Origin: Variovorax paradoxus
Lineage (GTDB): Bacteria; Pseudomonadota; Gammaproteobacteria; Burkholderiales; Burkholderiaceae_C
Length of the DNA stretch: 64,000 bases
Reading direction: 5' to 3'
Assembly (NCBI RefSeq): GCF_022009635.1
Contig: NZ_CP091716.1
Coordinates: forward strand, 6,628,501 to 6,692,500
A program made the position numbers and the translations under genes. The stretch's first letter is position 1, and every line of letters begins with the position of its first letter. This document shows positions 34,715-43,297 of the stretch, in pieces. The notes beneath the pieces were generated by a model. It had not been told where the DNA came from, ran no database searches, and saw only the letters and a list, made by a program, of their open reading frames with translations.

Positions 34715-35536
34715 ATGCGACGCTTTGGCGCCTGGCCCGCATGGGCCTTCATGGCGCTGTTCTTCGCGGTGCCGCTCGCGGCGCTGCTGCCCGAGGCCTT
34801 CGGCGAGGGCGGGAGTGCCTTCGGCCGGCTGTTCGGCAACCCGCTGTTCTTCGGCGCGCTGCGCAACACGCTGGCGCTCGGGCTGGCGGCGGGCGCGGTG
34901 TCGGCGCTGGTGGGCACCTGCATCGCGATCGAGCTGGCGCGCCAGCCGGCGGCGCGGCGCCAATGGATGATGACGCTGCTGGGCCTGCCGCTGGCCTTCT
35001 CGGGCCTGGTGATCGCCTACGGCTTCATCCTGGCCTTCGGCCGCGCGGGCTTCGTGACGCAGCTGCTCGCGGGCCTGGGCGCGGACCCGGCGGCCATCGG
35101 CAGCTGGATCTACAGCGTGTCGGGCCTGGGCTTCGCCTATGCCTACTACCTGATTCCGCGCGTGGCGCTGTCGCTGTACCCGGTGTTCGCGAACCTCGAC
35201 CTGCGCCCGGTGCAGGCGGCGCGCACGCTGGGCGCGTCTCGCGCGCGGGCCTTCTGGGACACGGTGGTGCCCGAGGTGCTGCCTTCGGTGCTGTCGAACG
35301 CCTGCATGGTCGCCGCGATTGCCATGGGCACCTACGGCACGGCGCTGGCACTGGTGGGCACGCAGCTCAACATCCTGCCGCTGATGCTGCTGGCGCAGGT
35401 GGGCGACGGCGGTTCCGATTTCGCGGTGGCGGCGGCCTTGTCGCTGGTGCTGATGGTGGTGTGTGTGATCGTGATGGGAGTGGGCGATGTCTTTACGCGA
35501 AGGCGCGAGCGCGGTGCTGTCGGCGCCGGTCACTGA
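34715..35536 (+). CDS. ABC transporter permease, second subunit
   Basis: This 273-residue inner-membrane permease has about six segments and the coupling loop VQAARTLGASRARAFWDTVVPEVLP. AAGGAA lies 4 nt before the ATG; a GTG one codon earlier is too close. It completes a two-permease importer. Its last 50 bases overlap the start of the TIGR00725 gene in another frame. Confidence 0.88.
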   Translation: MRRFGAWPAWAFMALFFAVPLAALLPEAFGEGGSAFGRLFGNPLFFGALRNTLALGLAAGAVSALVGTCIAIELARQPAARRQWMMTLLGLPLAFSGLVIAYGFILAFGRAGFVTQLLAGLGADPAAIGSWIYSVSGLGFAYAYYLIPRVALSLYPVFANLDLRPVQAARTLGASRARAFWDTVVPEVLPSVLSNACMVAAIAMGTYGTALALVGTQLNILPLMLLAQVGDGGSDFAVAAALSLVLMVVCVIVMGVGDVFTRRRERGAVGAGH

Positions 35537-36035
35537 GGCGCTGACGCGCCTTGCGCAAAAGCAGTGGGGACCGACGCGCTACCGCCAGCCGGTGGCGATG
35601 ATCGGCCCCGGCGACGGCGGCCCGGCCGAGTGCGAGGCGGCTTACGCCGTGGCGCATGCGCTGGCCGGCGCGGGCATGGCCGTGGTGTGCGGCGGGCGCG
35701 GCGGCGTGATGGCCGCGGCCTCGCGCGGCGCGGTGGAAGCGGGCGGCATCGTGGTGGGCATCCTGCCCGAGGACGACGACCGCAACGCCAACGAATGGCT
35801 CAGCGTGGCCATTCCCACGGGCATGGGCGAGATGCGCAACGGCATCATCGCGCGCAGCGGCGTGTGCCTGGTGGCCATCGGCGGCAACATGGGCACGCTG
35901 TCGGAGATGGCGATGGGGCTCAAGTGGGGCAAGCCGGTGTTCGTGATGCACGGCGATGTGGCGCTGCCTGGGGCGGTGCAGGTCGCCGGCGTGGATGACA
36001 TGCTGACCAAGGTGCTGGACTGCCTGCTGGCTTAG
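35487..36035 (+). CDS. TIGR00725 family protein (LOG/Rossmann-like)
   Basis: This 182-residue Rossmann-like protein has the conserved VVCGGRGGVMAAASRGAVEAGG and GGNMGTLSEMAMGLKWGKPV segments, similar to the glycine-rich and TLxE motifs of LOG/lysine-decarboxylase-like enzymes. Members are assumed to bind a nucleotide or sugar phosphate; no reaction is agreed. Its start lies inside the permease gene, so translation is coupled. AMP nucleosidase follows 40 bp later, giving a nucleotide-related neighbourhood. Confidence 0.85.
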   Translation: MSLREGASAVLSAPVTEALTRLAQKQWGPTRYRQPVAMIGPGDGGPAECEAAYAVAHALAGAGMAVVCGGRGGVMAAASRGAVEAGGIVVGILPEDDDRNANEWLSVAIPTGMGEMRNGIIARSGVCLVAIGGNMGTLSEMAMGLKWGKPVFVMHGDVALPGAVQVAGVDDMLTKVLDCLLA

Positions 36036-36063
36036 CAACACAGCGGACGCCACGGCAGCATTG

Positions 36064-36069
36064 CACAAT
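36064..36069 (+). promoter_or_regulatory. -10-like element of amn, leaderless type
   Basis: CACAAT ends six bases before the ATG at 36076. No Shine-Dalgarno is present. The arrangement matches those of ohrR, srkA and other genes in the window and favours 36076 over the in-frame TTG at 36061. Confidence 0.4.
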
Positions 36070-36075
36070 GACGGC

Positions 36076-37593
36076 ATGCCCTACATGCCCACCTTCGTCG
36101 CTCCCGCCCGCTTCACCGATGCCGCCGCCGCACTCGAACAGGTCAAGGCCATCTACAACGGCGGCCTGGCCCATCTGCGTGAATCGATGCTGCGCTTCGT
36201 TGCCGGCGAGGCGCTGCCCGGCCGGGTGCGGGCCTGCTACCCCTTCGTGCGGGTGCACACCCACACCGTCTCGCGCCACACGCCACCGGCCAATGCCGGC
36301 CTGAGCTACGGCTTCGTGGCCGGACCCGGCCGCTACGAGACCACGCTGACGCGGCCCGACCTGTTCTCGCGCTACTACTTCGACCAGTTCCGCCTGCTGC
36401 TGGAAAACCACCAGGTCGAGCTCGAGATCGGCACCAGCACGCAGCCGATTCCCATCCACTTCTCGTTCGCCGAGAACGACCACATCGAAGGCACCATGAG
36501 CGCCGAGCGCCGCGCGCTCATGCGCGACGTGTTCGACCTGCCCGACCTGGGCGTGATGGACGACGGCATCGCCAACGGCACCTTCGAGGCGCGCGACGGC
36601 GAGGCGCAGCCGCTGTCGCTGTTCACAGCCGCGCGCGTGGACTACTCGCTGCACCGCCTGCGCCACTACACCGGCACCGCGCCCGAGTGGTTCCAGAACT
36701 TCGTGCTGTTCACCAACTACCAGTTCTACATCGACGAGTTCGTGCGGCTGGGCCACGAGGCCATGGCCGACGAGAACAGCGAGTACATCGCCTTCATCGA
36801 GCCCGGCAACGTGGTCACGCGCCGGCGCGGGCTGGCCGCGGGCGGCAGCGAGAACTTCGGCCACCTGCTCGACGGCAGCCAGGGCACCGCCCCGCCGCGC
36901 CTGCCGCAGATGCCGGCCTACCACCTGGTGCGCGAAGACTGCAGCGGCACCACCATGGTCAACATCGGCGTCGGCCCGGCCAACGCCAAGACCATCACCG
37001 ACCACATCGCCGTGCTGCGCCCGCACGCCTGGATGATGCTGGGCCACTGCGCGGGCCTGCGCAACACGCAGCAGCTCGGCGACTACGTGCTGGCCCACGC
37101 CTACGTGCGCGAGGACCACGTGCTCGACGAAGAGTTGCCGCTATGGGTGCCCATTCCCGCGCTGTCGGAGATCCAGCTCGCGCTGGAGAAGGCCGTGGCC
37201 GACGTCACGCGCTACGAGGGCCCCGACCTCAAGAAGATCATGCGCACCGGCACCGTGGCCAGCACCGACAACCGCAACTGGGAGCTGCTGCCCGGCAACC
37301 AGCCGCAGCGCCGCTTCAGCCAGAGCCGCGCCGTGGCGCTGGACATGGAAAGCGCCACCATCGCGGCCAACGGCTTCCGCTTCCGCGTGCCCTACGGCAC
37401 CCTGCTGTGCGTGAGCGACAAGCCGCTGCACGGCGAGATCAAGCTGCCCGGCATGGCCAACCACTTCTACCGCGAACGCGTGGAGCAGCACCTGCGCATC
37501 GGCATGCGGGCCATCGACATCCTGCGCCAGGAAGGCTCCACGCGCCTGCACAGCCGCAAGCTGCGCAGCTTTGCCGAGGTGGCCTTCCAGTAA
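36076..37593 (+). CDS. amn: AMP nucleosidase
   Basis: This 505-residue enzyme hydrolyses AMP to adenine and ribose 5-phosphate. The C-terminal nucleoside-phosphorylase-like domain is clear: NIGVGPANAKTITDHIAVLR, HCAGLRNTQQLGDYVLA and ALDMESATIAANGFRFRVPY, where the DMES motif carries the catalytic/binding residues. The N-terminal region (about 1-190) is the regulatory domain. Start 36076 is chosen over TTG 36061, five codons earlier, because of the promoter spacing. Loss of AMP by this route tunes adenylate pools. Confidence 0.94.
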   Translation: MPYMPTFVAPARFTDAAAALEQVKAIYNGGLAHLRESMLRFVAGEALPGRVRACYPFVRVHTHTVSRHTPPANAGLSYGFVAGPGRYETTLTRPDLFSRYYFDQFRLLLENHQVELEIGTSTQPIPIHFSFAENDHIEGTMSAERRALMRDVFDLPDLGVMDDGIANGTFEARDGEAQPLSLFTAARVDYSLHRLRHYTGTAPEWFQNFVLFTNYQFYIDEFVRLGHEAMADENSEYIAFIEPGNVVTRRRGLAAGGSENFGHLLDGSQGTAPPRLPQMPAYHLVREDCSGTTMVNIGVGPANAKTITDHIAVLRPHAWMMLGHCAGLRNTQQLGDYVLAHAYVREDHVLDEELPLWVPIPALSEIQLALEKAVADVTRYEGPDLKKIMRTGTVASTDNRNWELLPGNQPQRRFSQSRAVALDMESATIAANGFRFRVPYGTLLCVSDKPLHGEIKLPGMANHFYRERVEQHLRIGMRAIDILRQEGSTRLHSRKLRSFAEVAFQ

Positions 37594-37603
37594 AGCAAGG
37601 GCG

Positions 37604-37624
37604 CCCGGCGTGCATCCGGGTTTG
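37604..37624 (+). terminator. Weak terminator after amn
   Basis: A 5-bp stem CCCGG / CCGGG with a seven-base loop is followed by TTTG. The stem is short, so efficiency is doubtful. Confidence 0.35.
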
Positions 37625-37700
37625 TCCCTGCCCGCGCACGGGCGGTATTGGCGCGTTTCGCGGACATCATTCGGCTTCCCCACAGACAACCGGAAACAAG

Positions 37701-38711
37701 ATGCCCCAGTCGCCTTCCGTTACTCTCTCGCGCCGTAATTTTTCGGCATGGATCGCGGCCTCGGCCGCAGCTGCAGGCACAGGGGGCGCGGCGCTGTGGC
37801 CCGGCGTCGCCAGGGCGGCCGACGCGCCGGCGGGCAGCAAGCTGCGCATCGTCATTCCCGCGAACGAAGGCGGCGGCTGGGACCAGACGGGCCGCGCGCT
37901 CGGCGCCGCGCTGCTGGCATCGGGCGCGGTGGGCAACGTGGTCTACGAGAACATCGGCGGCAAGGGCGGCACCATCGGCCTGGCCAAGTACGTCGAGAAA
38001 TACGATGCCGACCCCGAGGCCCTGCTCGTCAGCGGCATGGTGATGGTGGGCGCCGTGGCGCTGCAGAAGCCGACGGTGACCATGAGCAACGTGTCGCCGG
38101 TGGCGCGCCTGACCAGCGACTACGAAGTGGTGGCGGTGAAGGCCGATTCCCCCATCAAGACGCCCAAGGACCTGATCGCGCAACTGCGCGCCGACGCGGC
38201 CAATACCGTGGTCGCGGGCGGCTCCGCCGGCGGCGTGGACCACATGTACGCCGGCATGCTGGCGCGCGTGGCGGGCGCTTCTTCTTCGCTCGTCTACCAG
38301 CCGCATCCCGGCGGCGCGCAGGTGGTCGAGGCACTGGAAAGCGGCAAGGCCGCGGCCGGCATCTCGGGCTTCAGCGAATTCAGCGACAGCCTGGCCAGCG
38401 GCCGGCTGCGCGCCATCGGCGTGTCGTCCAAGCAGCCGTTCCAGGGCATCGCATCGGTGCGCGAACAGGGCGTGGACGCCGACCTCGCCAACTGGCGCGG
38501 CGTGATGACCGGCAGGAAGGTGCCGCCCTACCGCAAGGCCGTGCTGCTCGACGCGGTGCGCCGCGCGACCACGCATGACCTGTGGGCGAAGACCATCAAG
38601 CGCAACAACTGGGACCCGTACTGGATGGCGGGGAAGGACTTCGAGAGCTTCCTGGAGCTGGACACGGCAATGGCCGGCCCGCTGATCTATCTGCTCAAGC
38701 TGAAGGCCTGA
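37701..38711 (+). CDS. Bug/TctC family tripartite tricarboxylate transporter substrate-binding protein
   Basis: This 336-residue periplasmic protein has a twin-arginine-like leader (LSRRNFSAW, hydrophobic run ending GVARA). The mature part shows IVIPANEGGGWDQTGRALGAA, VYENIGGKGGTIGLAKYVE and VVAGGSAGGVDHMY, hallmarks of TctC. No TctA or TctB membrane subunits lie nearby, which is typical of the many orphan Bug proteins in this group of bacteria. It probably binds a carboxylate. Confidence 0.9.
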   Translation: MPQSPSVTLSRRNFSAWIAASAAAAGTGGAALWPGVARAADAPAGSKLRIVIPANEGGGWDQTGRALGAALLASGAVGNVVYENIGGKGGTIGLAKYVEKYDADPEALLVSGMVMVGAVALQKPTVTMSNVSPVARLTSDYEVVAVKADSPIKTPKDLIAQLRADAANTVVAGGSAGGVDHMYAGMLARVAGASSSLVYQPHPGGAQVVEALESGKAAAGISGFSEFSDSLASGRLRAIGVSSKQPFQGIASVREQGVDADLANWRGVMTGRKVPPYRKAVLLDAVRRATTHDLWAKTIKRNNWDPYWMAGKDFESFLELDTAMAGPLIYLLKLKA

Positions 38712-38742
38712 ACGAAGGCTTGAGGCAGGCCCGCGCGGGCGT

Positions 38743-39435
38743 TCAGGCGAAGAGCTCCGGCATCTCTCGCTGCGCCTTCGGCGTGAGCGTGAGCGCGCGG
38801 CCGTCCAGCTCCTGCCGCACCCATCCGCGCCGCAACGACAGCTGAAGCCACGCGGCGCCCAGCGCGCCGCCCAGGTGCGGACGGCGCTCGCTCCAGTCGA
38901 GGCAGGCGCATGCAAAGCGCCGGCGCGAGCGGCGCACCGCGTCCACCTCGACGCCCAGGCTTTCGAGCGCGATGGCGCCGTCGGGCGTGAGTTCGTAGGA
39001 ACCGCTGTGCAAGCCGCTGAGCCAGCCTTGCGCATGCAGCCGGTCGTGCAGCGCGACGCCCGCCGTGCCCGCCATGTGGTCGTAGCAGGTGCGCGCGCTG
39101 CGCAGGCGGCTCGGCGTGTTGGGCTTGAACTCGGCGGCGCGCGGCGTGCCGGCGACCACCATCAGGCTTTCGAGCGCGGCGGCCACGTCGTCGTTGGCCA
39201 GGCGGAAGTAGCGGTGCTTGCCCTGCACCAGCAGCTCGACCAGCCGCTCTTCCTTCAGCCGAGCGAGATGCGCGCTCGCGGTGGAAGCAGCCACCTCGGC
39301 CACGGTGGCGAGTTCGGTGGCGGTGCGTGCATGGCCGTCCATCAGGCAGCTGAGCATGCGGGCGCGCGCCGGCTCGGCGATGGCGCCGGCCACGCGGGCG
39401 AGCTGGAAATCGGCGGTGGAATCGAGGGTGTCCAT
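38743..39435 (-). CDS. ArsR family helix-turn-helix regulator
   Basis: This 230-residue regulator has an ArsR-type winged helix at residues about 10-95 (AGAIAEPARARMLSCLMDGH, VAASTASAHLARLKEERLVE) and an extra C-terminal domain of about 120 residues with several cysteines (CACLDWSERRPHLGG). Start 39435 is preferred: a TACGAT hexamer lies six bases upstream, suggesting a leaderless mRNA. It is divergent from the cytochrome P450 gene across an 82-bp gap with a palindromic operator, and is very likely its regulator. Confidence 0.88.
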   Translation of the reverse strand: MDTLDSTADFQLARVAGAIAEPARARMLSCLMDGHARTATELATVAEVAASTASAHLARLKEERLVELLVQGKHRYFRLANDDVAAALESLMVVAGTPRAAEFKPNTPSRLRSARTCYDHMAGTAGVALHDRLHAQGWLSGLHSGSYELTPDGAIALESLGVEVDAVRRSRRRFACACLDWSERRPHLGGALGAAWLQLSLRRGWVRQELDGRALTLTPKAQREMPELFA

Positions 39436-39464
39436 GCGCCCATCGTAAGACGGCCTGGCATCCG

Positions 39465-39488
39465 ACACTTCGCCCGTGGACGAAGTGT
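39465..39488. promoter_or_regulatory. Palindromic operator between arsR-type gene and P450
   Basis: A perfect 8-bp inverted repeat ACACTTCG-N8-CGAAGTGT. Its outer half-site hexamers, read outward, are AAGTGT on each strand. They lie 17 nt from the -10-like hexamers of the regulator (39442-39447) and the P450 (39506-39511). A repressor bound here would cover both -35 positions at once. Confidence 0.6.
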
Positions 39489-39517
39489 GGCGGCGCCGCC
39501 GATCGCACACTGCGGCC

Positions 39518-40687
39518 ATGAACTCGAACGACAGCCCCGCCTCCTCCGGCATGCCCCTCGACCCCGTCGAGGCCGTGACGCACTCGGACCCCTACCCCTT
39601 CTACGCGAGCCTGCGCAACGGACCACCGCTAGCGTGGAACGACAAGCTGCGCCTCTGGGTGGCCAGCCGCGCCGGGGTGATCGAAGAAGTGCTGCAGGCA
39701 CACGGCGCACTGCGCGTGCGGCCGGCCGCCGAGCCGGTGCCGGGCGCCATCGCGGGCAGCCTGGCCGGCGAGGTGTTCGGGCATCTGGTGCGCATGAACG
39801 ACGGCGCGGCGCACGAAGCCCACCGTCCCGCGTTGCAACGGGCGCTGGCCGGGCTCGACCTGCATGCGGTGCGCGAAGCCGCCCTGCAGGTCGCGCTGCG
39901 CGTGCCGGCGCAGCAGCCGCTGTCCGATGCGCTGTTCTCGATACCGGTGCGATCCGTTGCGCACCTGCTGGGCTTTGCCGACGAGGCGTTACCGCAGATC
40001 GACCTGTGGACGCGCGACTTCGTGGCCTGCCTGTCACCGCTGTCGACGGCGGGGCAACTGCAGGCTGCGAGTGCCGCGGCGGGTGAGCTGATGGCGCGCT
40101 TCGAAGGCCTCATCGCAGCCACGCCGCCGCGCCAGGGCACGCTGCTGGCGGCAGTGCTGGCCGAGAGCGCCGCGCCGTCGCGCTCGCTGCTCGCCAACCT
40201 CGTCGGCCTGCTTTCTCAGACCTGCGATGCCACGGCGGGCCTGCTGGGCAACAGTTTCATCGCCTTCATGCGCGATCCCTCGCTGCGCACGACCGCGCGC
40301 ACGCGCGACGGGCTGCAGGCCATCGTGGAAGAGACGGCGCGGCATGACCCTTCGGTGCACAACACCCGGCGCTTCGCGGCGTCGCCCGTCACCATCGCGG
40401 GCACGCCGCTCGCGGCGGGCGACGTGGTACTGGTGCTGCTGGCCTCGGCCAATCGCGACCCGTCGTTCAACCCCGACCCCGACAGCTTCATCCTCGTTCG
40501 CGCGAAGCGCCGCATGCTCGGCTTCGGCCACGGCATGCATGCCTGCCCGGGGCAGGCCCTGGCCTGCACGCTGGCGGCGGCCGGCCTCGAGGCGCTGCTG
40601 CATCGCGCGCCCGACGTCGATGCGCAGCGCCTGCGCGGCTGGCATTACCGGCCGTCGGTCGCGGCACGCGTGCCGGTGTTCCACTGA
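39518..40687 (+). CDS. Cytochrome P450
   Basis: This 389-residue soluble bacterial P450 has the heme loop FGHGMHACPG (Phe336 to Gly345, ligand Cys343), the ExxR pair Glu272/Arg275 and an I-helix region SQTCDATAG around residue 237 in place of the common AGxxT. It would use O2 and electrons from a ferredoxin, but no ferredoxin or reductase gene is next to it. There is no membrane anchor. Start at 39518 is the first ATG after a CACACT -10-like hexamer six bases upstream. Its 3' end overlaps that of the convergent flavoprotein gene by 43 bp. Confidence 0.93.
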   Translation: MNSNDSPASSGMPLDPVEAVTHSDPYPFYASLRNGPPLAWNDKLRLWVASRAGVIEEVLQAHGALRVRPAAEPVPGAIAGSLAGEVFGHLVRMNDGAAHEAHRPALQRALAGLDLHAVREAALQVALRVPAQQPLSDALFSIPVRSVAHLLGFADEALPQIDLWTRDFVACLSPLSTAGQLQAASAAAGELMARFEGLIAATPPRQGTLLAAVLAESAAPSRSLLANLVGLLSQTCDATAGLLGNSFIAFMRDPSLRTTARTRDGLQAIVEETARHDPSVHNTRRFAASPVTIAGTPLAAGDVVLVLLASANRDPSFNPDPDSFILVRAKRRMLGFGHGMHACPGQALACTLAAAGLEALLHRAPDVDAQRLRGWHYRPSVAARVPVFH

Positions 40688-41634
40688 CCGGTGCGCGCGA
40701 GATGCGGGGACAGCTCCGCATCGCCCCAGCGCAGCGGCAGCGCGCCCGGGCGGCGCAAGGCGTGCGTCACATGGAAGCGCATCAGCCGCTCCGCGCCTTC
40801 GAACGCCGCCACCTCGGGGCCGTTCCAGACGATCTCGGCCGTCACCGCCACATGCAGCAGGTCGCCGCTGTCGAAGTCGATGAACAGCAGACCCGCGCGC
40901 GGATGCGCCGCCAGGTTGCCCAGCGTGTTGAAGAAGCGGTTGCCGTTGAAGTCGGGCACGGTCAGCACGTCGTCGCCGTCGATGCGCACGAAGCCCGGAC
41001 GGCCGCCGCGATGCGATACATCGACGCCGTGCGAACTCGCGTCGGCCTCGTCGCCCACGGCCACTTCGTTCGGATAGGCGGTGGCGATGAACAGCGTGTC
41101 GGCGCTGCCGATGAGGCGATGCGCGGCCAGGTCGAGTTTGTCGAGCCACTGCGCAGGCGCCGCATCGCCGCGCGGCGGCGTGAACTGCGGCTCGCGTGCC
41201 TGGATGTAGCGCGGACAGTTGCCGAAGCTCTGCTGCACCTCGACCATGAAGCCCGCCGCGTCGATTGCCTCCACGGTGCCGTTCATGCGGTTGCGTCGCC
41301 GCGTGTGCGGCTGGATGCCGAGCAGGCCCAGCGTGGCGCCCTGCTTCAGTTGGCCCGCGAGCGGATCGCCCGCCGACGGCAGCGCATCGACGCGCAGGTG
41401 CGTGGCGTCGGGCGAATGCACGAAGCCGGCCGGCCCCGCCAGCACGCTGGCCCAGGGCTGCAGTTCGCCGTCGATGCTGCCGGCCACGAGGAAGGGTAGC
41501 AGCGAGAAGAACTCGCGGTGCTGGTCGGGCATGAAGTCGCGGATGACGCGCGGGCCCGCGACCTCCATCTGCTCGCGCGAACCCGCGAGCGCCTGCAGCG
41601 CGCGTTCGCCGGCATGGAACGGCGCGGCGATCAT
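40645..41634 (-). CDS. Pyridoxamine 5'-phosphate oxidase-like FMN-binding protein
   Basis: This 329-residue protein has the FMN-binding split-barrel fold seen in the pyridoxamine-phosphate-oxidase superfamily. Signs are DFMPDQHREFFSLLPFLVAGSI near the N-terminus, and GDDVLTVPDFNGNRFFNTLGN with AGLLFIDFDSGDLLHV in the C-terminal half. It is longer than true PdxH and should not be taken as the vitamin B6 enzyme. The start overlaps the GST stop as ATGA, so the two are coupled and may both act on electrophilic or redox-active compounds. Confidence 0.85.
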   Translation of the reverse strand: MIAAPFHAGERALQALAGSREQMEVAGPRVIRDFMPDQHREFFSLLPFLVAGSIDGELQPWASVLAGPAGFVHSPDATHLRVDALPSAGDPLAGQLKQGATLGLLGIQPHTRRRNRMNGTVEAIDAAGFMVEVQQSFGNCPRYIQAREPQFTPPRGDAAPAQWLDKLDLAAHRLIGSADTLFIATAYPNEVAVGDEADASSHGVDVSHRGGRPGFVRIDGDDVLTVPDFNGNRFFNTLGNLAAHPRAGLLFIDFDSGDLLHVAVTAEIVWNGPEVAAFEGAERLMRFHVTHALRRPGALPLRWGDAELSPHLARTGQWNTGTRAATDGR

Positions 41635-42290
41635 GCGACCGCCGCGAGCCCGATGGGTGTGCGCACCATGGGCACGAAGCGGGGCAGCGCCTCCACGCGC
41701 GCGAGCCATTCGTGCACATGCGGATAGGCGTCGAGCGACACGCTGCCCTCGGGCGCATGCGCCACGTAAGCGTAGTTGGCGATGTCGGCCAGCGTGGCGG
41801 CATGGCCCGCAAGGAAGGGCTGGTGCCGAAGGTGCGTCTCCATCACCGACAGCAGCGCATGCGCGCGCGCCACTGTCTCCGATGGGTCGTCCGCCAGCCC
41901 GAACAGCGCCATGATGCGCGCGGCGGCAGGCCCGTACGCCAGCGGGCCGGCGGCCACCGAGAACCAGCGCTGCACCTGCGCGGCGCCCACCGCGTCCTGC
42001 GGCATCCAGCGGGCCGAATCGGGCGCATACCGTGCATTGAGATAGACCAGGATGGCATTGGAATCGGCCAGCGTCAGCTCGCCGTCCTCGATCACCGGCA
42101 CCTGGCCGAAGAGGTTGCGCGCCAGGAACTCCGGCGTGCGGCTCTCGCGCTTGCGCATGTCGAGTTCGATGTTCTCGAAGGGCAGGCCGAGCATCGTGAG
42201 GAACAGGCGCACGCGGTGCACATGGCCCGAGAGCGCGGTGCCGTAGAGCTTGATGGGTTGGGCGGGGTGAGCGGGGCGGGCGGTGTTCAT
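41631..42290 (-). CDS. Glutathione S-transferase family protein
   Basis: This 219-residue GST has an N-terminal thioredoxin-like domain (IKLYGTALSGHVHRVRLFLTM, VPVIEDGELTLADSNAIL, with the cis-proline and ES/DS-type glutathione site) and an all-helical C-terminal domain. AAGG lies before ATG 42290; an in-frame ATG at 42323 is less likely. It is divergent from a LysR regulator and coupled to the FMN-binding protein, so the three probably form a detoxification unit. Confidence 0.9.
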   Translation of the reverse strand: MNTARPAHPAQPIKLYGTALSGHVHRVRLFLTMLGLPFENIELDMRKRESRTPEFLARNLFGQVPVIEDGELTLADSNAILVYLNARYAPDSARWMPQDAVGAAQVQRWFSVAAGPLAYGPAAARIMALFGLADDPSETVARAHALLSVMETHLRHQPFLAGHAATLADIANYAYVAHAPEGSVSLDAYPHVHEWLARVEALPRFVPMVRTPIGLAAVA

Positions 42291-42394
42291 GGCGGGGGCC
42301 TTCTGGAATGTCTTCGGGGGCAATGCACGGATTCTTCTCTCTTGCGACAGATGAATGAATAGCCATTCCTGTATTTGACTGCTGCGTTTTCCGG

Positions 42395-42400
42395 TTTAAT
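42395..42400 (+). promoter_or_regulatory. -10-like element of the LysR gene, leaderless type
   Basis: TTTAAT ends six bases before the ATG at 42407 and no ribosome-binding site is present. A TTGACT lies upstream but with only 14 bases between, so the -35 is uncertain. Confidence 0.4.
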
Positions 42401-42406
42401 CGCGCC

Positions 42407-43297
42407 ATGGATCGCTTCAAGGCCATGCAGACCTTCGTGCAGATTGCCGACCAGGGCAGCCTGACCCGCGCCGCCGAGGCGCTCGGCACCTCGCTGCCCG
42501 CGGTGGTGCGCTCGCTCGCCTCGCTGGAGGCGCATCTGGGCGTGCGCCTGTTTCACCGCACCACGCGCCGCCTCTCGTTGACCGAGGAGGGGCGGCACTA
42601 TCTGCCGAACGCGCGCGAGGTGCTGCTGGCGGCCGACGCCGCCGACCTCGCGCTGAAGGCCGAGGCGCGCGAGCCGGCCGGGCAGCTCACCATCACCGCG
42701 CCGGTGCTGTTCGGCCACATGTACGTGGCGCCGGCCATCGTGCGATTCATGAAGCGCTACGAGAAGGTGCGCTGCAGCGTGCGCCTTTACGACCGCACGG
42801 TGAGCCTGCTCGAAGAGGGCATCGACGTGGGCATCCGCATCAGCCCGCTGGAAGACTCGTCGCTGGTGGCGCAGACGCTGGGCACCATCCGCCGCGTGGT
42901 GGCGGCCAGCCCCGAATACCTGGCCGCCCACGGCACGCCGCGACATCCGCGCGAGCTGAACGGCGCGCCCTGCGTGCGCGGCCGGGTCGATGCGCCGCCG
43001 CAGTGGCTGTTCCGCGAAGGCGGCAAGACCATCGGCGTGACGCCGGACAACCGGCTGGAGTTCAATCACATCGCACCGGCCATCGAGGCCTGCGCGGCGG
43101 GCGTGGGCTTCGGCACCTTCTTCTCCTACCAGGTGATGCCGCATGTGGCGCAAGGCCGGCTCGCTCTGGTGCTGGAAGACTTCGAGCCGGAGCCGCGGCC
43201 GGTGAGCGTGATCTATCCGAACGCGCGGCTGCTGCCGGCGCGCACGCGGGCGTTCATCGAGTGGATGAAGATGGAGTTCAGCGAACTCAGGCTCTAG
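42407..43297 (+). CDS. LysR family transcriptional regulator
   Basis: This 296-residue regulator has the LysR HTH (SLTRAAEALGTSLPAVVRSLASLE) and an effector domain of the CrgA/AaeR-like group (TAPVLFGHMYVAPAIVRFM, GIDVGIRISPLEDSSLVAQ). It is divergent from the GST/flavoprotein pair, its likely target. Its TAG stop shares the CTAG palindrome with the stop of the convergent unknown gene (4-bp overlap). Confidence 0.9.
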   Translation: MDRFKAMQTFVQIADQGSLTRAAEALGTSLPAVVRSLASLEAHLGVRLFHRTTRRLSLTEEGRHYLPNAREVLLAADAADLALKAEAREPAGQLTITAPVLFGHMYVAPAIVRFMKRYEKVRCSVRLYDRTVSLLEEGIDVGIRISPLEDSSLVAQTLGTIRRVVAASPEYLAAHGTPRHPRELNGAPCVRGRVDAPPQWLFREGGKTIGVTPDNRLEFNHIAPAIEACAAGVGFGTFFSYQVMPHVAQGRLALVLEDFEPEPRPVSVIYPNARLLPARTRAFIEWMKMEFSELRL

